From the NCBI GenBank assembly GCA_049288015.1, contig JBAQGX010000003.1, forward strand, positions 124,001 to 188,000: a stretch of 64,000 bases of DNA. Reading direction: 5' to 3'. This stretch comes from JAKLIN01 sp049288015. GTDB taxonomy: Archaea; Nanobdellota; Nanobdellia; Pacearchaeales; GW2011-AR1. The notes below the pieces were generated by a model. It was not told the DNA's origin, ran no database searches, and saw only the letters and a program-made list of their open reading frames with translations. Made by a program: the position numbers and the translations under genes. This document shows positions 59,930-64,000 of the stretch, in pieces (the stretch's first letter is position 1; every line of letters starts with the position of its first letter).

Positions 59930-60670
59930 TTATTGAAAACTCTGGGGATTTTGGTTAATAATTGCCTGTGCCATAACATCTGCAAATGTCCCCATCTGAA
60001 GATATGCAGCATCAAGGTCGTTATAGTAAGCAACATAATTACCCGAATTCCAATCATCTATGGCTGCTTTTATATCAGCAAGATGCTGGTACACTAAGGA
60101 GGTTATTGTTGCTGAATCAATAACAGGATATGGATTACTTGTAGTCTGCCAAAATGCTACAATTTGAGGTACATATGCAACTAGTGCACTATTATAATAG
60201 AACATTGCATTTGTATCATTGTTCCTAAGAGATTGGCTATAATTAATAAAAATATTTGCTTTTACATTCCACAAATTAACCAATTCCGAGGAGTTGCTTC
60301 CATATATAGGGTTTAGGATAGCCGCAACCTGATTGTTGTTAGTTTGAAGTTGGCTTAAAACAGCATTATACGCAGCATTTGTAGGCGCACGACGAGCAGT
60401 TTCAGTCAATAAAAAGGCATTTGCCTGTAATAAATCATGAAGGTTAGAATCAAAAACACTCGCAGAACTGTCAATATTAAGTTTAGCCGATTGAAGTTGA
60501 GATTGTAGCCCTATAACCTGTGATTGAGATTCTTGGAGTTGCGAATTAAGACTAACAACCTGTGACTGAGACGAAGAATAAAGTATGACTGCGACAACTA
60601 CAACAAGAAATAAAACAATTGACAGTGAAATAACAAGCCCATTATTCTTCTTCTGTACCCCTCTTGCCAT
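59930..60670 (-). CDS. Membrane-anchored helical-bundle protein
   Basis: 246 residues. A basic N terminus (MARGVQKKNN) and one transmembrane helix (GLVISLSIVLFLVVVVAVILY) precede a Gln/Ser coiled-coil segment (SLNSQLQESQSQVIGLQ) and a four-helix domain outside (LHDLLQANAFLLTETARRAP, NNNQVAAILNPIYGSNSSEL, LWNVKANIFINYSQSL, DWNSGNYVAYYNDLDAAYLQM). The pattern LL..N.F.L...R.A, NQ..I...I.P.YG recalls bacterial extracytoplasmic four-helix proteins of unknown role. Family match is tentative. Confidence 0.65.
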   Translation of the reverse strand: MARGVQKKNNGLVISLSIVLFLVVVVAVILYSSSQSQVVSLNSQLQESQSQVIGLQSQLQSAKLNIDSSASVFDSNLHDLLQANAFLLTETARRAPTNAAYNAVLSQLQTNNNQVAAILNPIYGSNSSELVNLWNVKANIFINYSQSLRNNDTNAMFYYNSALVAYVPQIVAFWQTTSNPYPVIDSATITSLVYQHLADIKAAIDDWNSGNYVAYYNDLDAAYLQMGTFADVMAQAIINQNPQSFQ

Positions 60671-60774
60671 CTTTTCTTTACTGATTATAGAATATATTAT
60701 TTATAAACTTTGTCAATAAAGCTCCTACAGACTTGAATAATTAACTTTAAAAATGAATTTTTTCTAGGTAGCTT

Positions 60775-61347
60775 ATGACACAAGGGATGTATCATTATAT
60801 TGGGAAGGCATGGGAGAAGCCAGATCAGAAAGTTTTGAGACAGAGAATGATCGACTGGAGAGCTTCTCATTCGATTGTAAATGTTGATAAGCCACTTAGA
60901 CTAGACAGAGCGAGGGAACTTGGATACAAAGCAAAAAAAGGATTCGTTGTTGTAAGAGTTAGAATTGGAAGAGGAGGACATAAAAGAACTCGTCCAACTG
61001 GAGGAAGAAGGAGTAAGAGATTGCACATAAGAAAAAATCTTAAGATGAATTATAAGTGGATTGCGGAGCAGAGAGCCGCAAGAAAATTCACAAATCTGGA
61101 AGTGCTTAATTCTTATCTTATCGGTAAAGATGGTGTAAATTATTTCTATGAAATTATTCTTGTAGATCCTGAAAGGCCCGAGATAAAGAATGATAAAAAT
61201 ATAAATTGGATTGCAAAACCCGGAAATAGGGGAAGAGTCTTCAGAGGACTTACTTCTTCTGGAAAGAAGTCGCGTGGTTTGAGAAAGAAGTCTAGAGAAA
61301 TGAAAGTAAGGCCATCAATAAGGGCAAGAGGAAGACTCGGCAAATAG
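60775..61347 (+). CDS. rpl15e: Ribosomal protein L15e
   Basis: 190 residues, full archaeal length. Family segments: RQRMIDWRASHSIVNVDKPLRLDRARELGYKAKKGFVVVRVRIGRGGHKR and RRSKRLHIRKNLKMNYKWIAEQRAARKFTNLEVLNSY and C-terminal KSRGLRKKSREMKVRPSIRARGRLG. L15e is a large-subunit protein reaching into the rRNA core. It stands alone, followed 59 bases later by the DNA ligase gene. Confidence 0.96.
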   Translation: MTQGMYHYIGKAWEKPDQKVLRQRMIDWRASHSIVNVDKPLRLDRARELGYKAKKGFVVVRVRIGRGGHKRTRPTGGRRSKRLHIRKNLKMNYKWIAEQRAARKFTNLEVLNSYLIGKDGVNYFYEIILVDPERPEIKNDKNINWIAKPGNRGRVFRGLTSSGKKSRGLRKKSREMKVRPSIRARGRLGK

Positions 61348-61406
61348 GATTTCTGCATAAACTTAAAAACATCTTTTGTTTTAATTTCTAATCTTTTAAA
61401 GGGGCC

Positions 61407-63095
61407 ATGAGATACGAAAAACTTGCAGAACTTTATGATTCTTTGGGAGCCACTACAAAACGTTTAAAGAAAACCGAAATTCTTTCGGAGTTTCTGAAGA
61501 AATTAGATGAGCATGAAAAAGATATTTTATACCTTCTTTTGGGAAGAATTTATCCAGAATATGATCAAAGAGAAACTGGTATCAGCAGCCAGCTTGCAAT
61601 AAAGGCAATTTCAAAAGCAACAGGAATAAATTCTGAAGAAATAGTAAAAGAGTGGAAGCGGATTGGAGATCTCGGAAAAGTTGCAGAATCTCTTGTAAAA
61701 ATAAAAAAGCAATCTACATTGAATAAAAAAGAGCTTGAAACTAAAGATGTACTTGTAAATTTAAGGAAGCTTCCAGAATTAGAAGGCAAGGGAACCGTTG
61801 ATAAAAAAATTTCTTTGATTACAGAATTGTTAACTTCTGCTTCTCCAGTAGAGGCTCTTTATCTAACAAGGACGCTTATTGGGGATTTGAGAATAGGAAT
61901 TCAAGAAAGCACAGTAAGGGATGCTATGGCTTGGGCATTTTTCAATAATGAGGAAGGAATATCTAAAGATATTCAGAATATGATTGATAGAACAAATGAT
62001 ATTGGTGCAGTTTTTGATATTGTAAAGAAAGGAAAAATAAAAGACCTAGGAGGATTGAATTTGGAAGTTGGAAAACCAGTAAAAGTAATGCTTGCTCAGA
62101 AGGCCAAGACAATAAAAGAGGGTTTTGAAAAAGTTGGAAAGCCCTGCGCTATTGAATACAAATATGATGGGTTTAGATTGCTTATTCACAAAAAAGATAA
62201 CGATATAAAATTATACACAAGAAGACTTGAAAATGTCTCGAAGCAGTTTCCCGAAGTCCTTGATTATCTTAAAAAATATGTAAAAGGAAATTCTTTTATC
62301 ATAGATAGTGAAGCGATTGGATTTGATAAAAAAACTAAAAAGTATAAACCATTTCAAGAAATCAGCCAAAGGATAAAAAGAAAATACGATATTGAAAAGC
62401 TTCAGGAAGAACTTCCTGTTGAAATTAATGTTTTTGACATACTTTATTACAATGGCAAGACACTTTTGCAAGAGCCATTTAGTGAGAGGACAGCTTTGTT
62501 GAGAAAAATTGTTCAAAATCAAAAGTATAAACTCAAGGTAGCTAATCAGATTATTACCGACGATGAAAAAAAAGCAGACCAATTCTTCAAACAAGCTCTT
62601 GCAGATAATCAAGAAGGAGTAATGATGAAAAATCTTGATTCTATTTATCAGCCCGGAAGCAGAGTCGGATATATGCTTAAAGTGAAGCCCGAAGAAAGAG
62701 AGATGGATTTAGTAATTGTCGGAGCAGAATATGGTACAGGAAAGCGTTTTGGTTGGATGTCTAGTTTTATTTTGGCTTGCAAACATGGAGATGAATTTCT
62801 TGAGATAGGAAAAGTGGGTACAGGAATAAAAGAAAAATTAGGTGGAGAAGTTTCATTTGACGAACTTACAAAAATCTTAAAGCCCTTAATAAAAAGTGAA
62901 CAGGGAAGGTATGTTGAAATAAAACCTAAAATTGTTGTGACTGTTATTTATCAGGAAATTCAAAAATCTAGTCATTATCAATCTGGATTTGCATTGCGAT
63001 TTCCTAGGGTAACTGCTCTGCGTCCTGATAGAAATACAGAAGATGTAGAAAATCTTGAGCAAGTAAAAAAAGATTACGAAAGTCAGGGAAAATAA
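61407..63095 (+). CDS. lig: ATP-dependent DNA ligase
   Basis: 562 residues with the archaeal three-domain plan: helical DNA-binding domain (residues 1-215, SLITELLTSASPVEALYLTRTLIGDLRIGI), adenylation domain with nucleotidyl Lys in IEYKYDGFRLLIHKK (KxDG), and OB domain ending VVTVIYQEIQKSSHYQSGFALRFPRVTALRPD. It seals nicks in replication and repair using ATP. No PCNA-binding peptide is obvious at the N terminus. A stand-alone PE domain for end cleaning is at 40243. Confidence 0.96.
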   Translation: MRYEKLAELYDSLGATTKRLKKTEILSEFLKKLDEHEKDILYLLLGRIYPEYDQRETGISSQLAIKAISKATGINSEEIVKEWKRIGDLGKVAESLVKIKKQSTLNKKELETKDVLVNLRKLPELEGKGTVDKKISLITELLTSASPVEALYLTRTLIGDLRIGIQESTVRDAMAWAFFNNEEGISKDIQNMIDRTNDIGAVFDIVKKGKIKDLGGLNLEVGKPVKVMLAQKAKTIKEGFEKVGKPCAIEYKYDGFRLLIHKKDNDIKLYTRRLENVSKQFPEVLDYLKKYVKGNSFIIDSEAIGFDKKTKKYKPFQEISQRIKRKYDIEKLQEELPVEINVFDILYYNGKTLLQEPFSERTALLRKIVQNQKYKLKVANQIITDDEKKADQFFKQALADNQEGVMMKNLDSIYQPGSRVGYMLKVKPEEREMDLVIVGAEYGTGKRFGWMSSFILACKHGDEFLEIGKVGTGIKEKLGGEVSFDELTKILKPLIKSEQGRYVEIKPKIVVTVIYQEIQKSSHYQSGFALRFPRVTALRPDRNTEDVENLEQVKKDYESQGK

Positions 63096-63123
63096 TATAA
63101 ACTTAATTTCAATATAACTAAAC

Positions 63124-64000
63124 ATGAAAAAGGGTGACTTAAAATCATTTTTTGCATTATCAGCAATTGTTTTTATTTTATCAATATATTTTGTAAGTGC
63201 AACTTATACTCTTACAGTAAACTCCAACGAAACCAATGGTTCTACATGGTACGCAGGAGGGGCGGTCAGGTTATTTAATTTTACAATAATTGCATCAAAC
63301 CTAAATACTACAACTAACATTACGCAACTAAATTTTTCTCTCCCAAATTCAACATTTGCTTCTCCTGTAACAAATGTAAATGCTACATCCCCCGCTCCTT
63401 GGACTTGCACAGTTCTGGGATCTACTTTGGTAAATTGTATTGGTAACTCTTCAAATGGAAGTGCAGCATTCATGCTTAATTTAACCATTAAAGTTACTCT
63501 TCCATCATTAGGTACTCAGGCAAACCAGACTTGGAATATTTCTAGTTTAGATAATTATTCTGAACTTAATTGGAGCCTCTGGAATAGTGAAGTGGACAAT
63601 GTACTTCCATATATAGCTTTTATTAAGCCAACTGATGGTTTGAATACAAGCACAATAAATTATTCTTACATCCAAGCAAATATAAGTTTAAATGATTCTG
63701 GATCTGGTATAAATACGAGTGCAACCGCTATATATCTATATAATTCAACAAATATTGTTGCCTATTCTCCTACGAACATAGGTTCGGGGTATTATTTTAC
63801 AAATTTTACTGGCTTAAACAATGGAATTTATTACTTAATTGCAAACGCAACGGACTTCGCCGGGAATGTAAACAAGACGGCCAATATAACAATAACAGTA
63901 AATACTACTACAATTCCCCCTTGTAGCCCGAATTGGGGTTGTATAAATTGGGGTAATTGTGTAAATAACACTGAAACATGTACTAGTGTGAATGACTCAA
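63124..64000 (+). CDS. Secreted Asn/Thr-rich surface protein (3' end cut off)
   Basis: The frame starts ATG 63124 and stays open to the window end, so the protein is at least 292 residues. A signal peptide (MKKGDLKSFFALSAIVFILSIY, ending VSA) leads to a region with many Asn-x-Thr/Ser sequons and two Ig-like beta domains (one around VRLFNFTIIASNL, one around YIAFIKPTDGLNTSTINYSYI). The last part CSPNWGCINWGNCVNNTETC is a thrombospondin-like repeat found in many DPANN surface proteins. Function unknown; adhesion or surface coat is likely. Confidence 0.85.
   Translation, partial: MKKGDLKSFFALSAIVFILSIYFVSATYTLTVNSNETNGSTWYAGGAVRLFNFTIIASNLNTTTNITQLNFSLPNSTFASPVTNVNATSPAPWTCTVLGSTLVNCIGNSSNGSAAFMLNLTIKVTLPSLGTQANQTWNISSLDNYSELNWSLWNSEVDNVLPYIAFIKPTDGLNTSTINYSYIQANISLNDSGSGINTSATAIYLYNSTNIVAYSPTNIGSGYYFTNFTGLNNGIYYLIANATDFAGNVNKTANITITVNTTTIPPCSPNWGCINWGNCVNNTETCTSVNDS

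Overview
The window is one contiguous piece of an AT-rich archaeal chromosome. The evidence for Archaea is broad: rRNA genes of archaeal type, eukaryote-like ribosomal proteins (L31e, L39e, S19e, L15e), RNA polymerase subunit RpoK, an archaeal exosome (Rrp4, Rrp41, Rrp42) next to SBDS and the proteasome alpha subunit, a proteasome beta subunit, TrmY, Cbf5, Hjc, Mre11-Rad50 and aCPSF1. The very small genes, several DPANN-style families (Asn/Thr/Ser/Cys-rich surface proteins, DUF5652, small membrane proteins, PE-domain protein), class II LysRS and a group I intron in 23S rRNA point to a DPANN archaeon, most likely of the Woesearchaeota/Pacearchaeota group. That placement is an inference from gene content and was not tested by phylogeny.

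Layout. 1-2622: two Cys-rich, membrane-anchored surface proteins (the first cut by the window edge). 2624-10854 (minus): housekeeping run with Hjc, a histone-fold protein, HD hydrolase, LysRS, RNase HI, acylphosphatase, a membrane protein overlapping a winged-helix protein, TrmY, Cbf5 and AlkD-like glycosylase. 10123-14079: a cluster for base damage and nucleotide sanitation (AlkD, endonuclease III, Ogg2-type glycosylase, three different Nudix genes, one MTH1-like). 14127-16914 (minus): S19e-L39e-L31e and a YhbY-like protein. 16925-22716: tRNA-Gly, class 1A dihydroorotate dehydrogenase, a Nudix/NFACT-R fusion, PHP protein, CysRS, a pilin, tRNA-Phe. 22802-27416: polyprenol-kinase-like protein, RNase P RNA, GlmS, small membrane proteins. 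27529-29343 (minus): a compact three-gene unit of a 52-residue small protein, a ThiF/E1-like enzyme with a possible peptide-recognition N-terminus, and a TraB/Tiki-like protein. It is the best candidate in the window for an undescribed system. 29393-33143: P-type ATPase, SDR, MazG-like and EVE-like proteins.

33172-39366 (minus) is the rRNA operon: promoter, 16S, tRNA-Ala(UGC), two protein genes placed between tRNA-Ala and 23S, then 23S interrupted by a 677-nt group I intron at position L1931 that carries a single-motif LAGLIDADG endonuclease. Both processing stems are visible.

39415-49315 (minus, except two small + genes): Pop5 (RNase P), PsmA, SBDS, an unknown 117-aa protein, Rrp4, Rrp41, Rrp42, RpoK, enolase, two paralogous unknown proteins, S2 and an LMW phosphatase. 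This is the archaeal proteasome/exosome/translation superoperon with local insertions. 49350-63095: MsrA/MsrB, RNase J, HemK2-like methyltransferase, Mre11-Rad50, an acyl-carrier-like protein, PsmB, aCPSF1, L15e and ATP-dependent DNA ligase. 63124-64000: start of another secreted Asn/Thr-rich surface protein cut by the window edge.

Together the genes cover RNA processing and decay (RNase P RNA and Pop5, exosome, RNase J, aCPSF1), protein turnover, translation, DNA repair and cell-surface display. Little small-molecule biosynthesis is seen (PyrD, GlmS, enolase), which fits a reduced-genome DPANN lineage.
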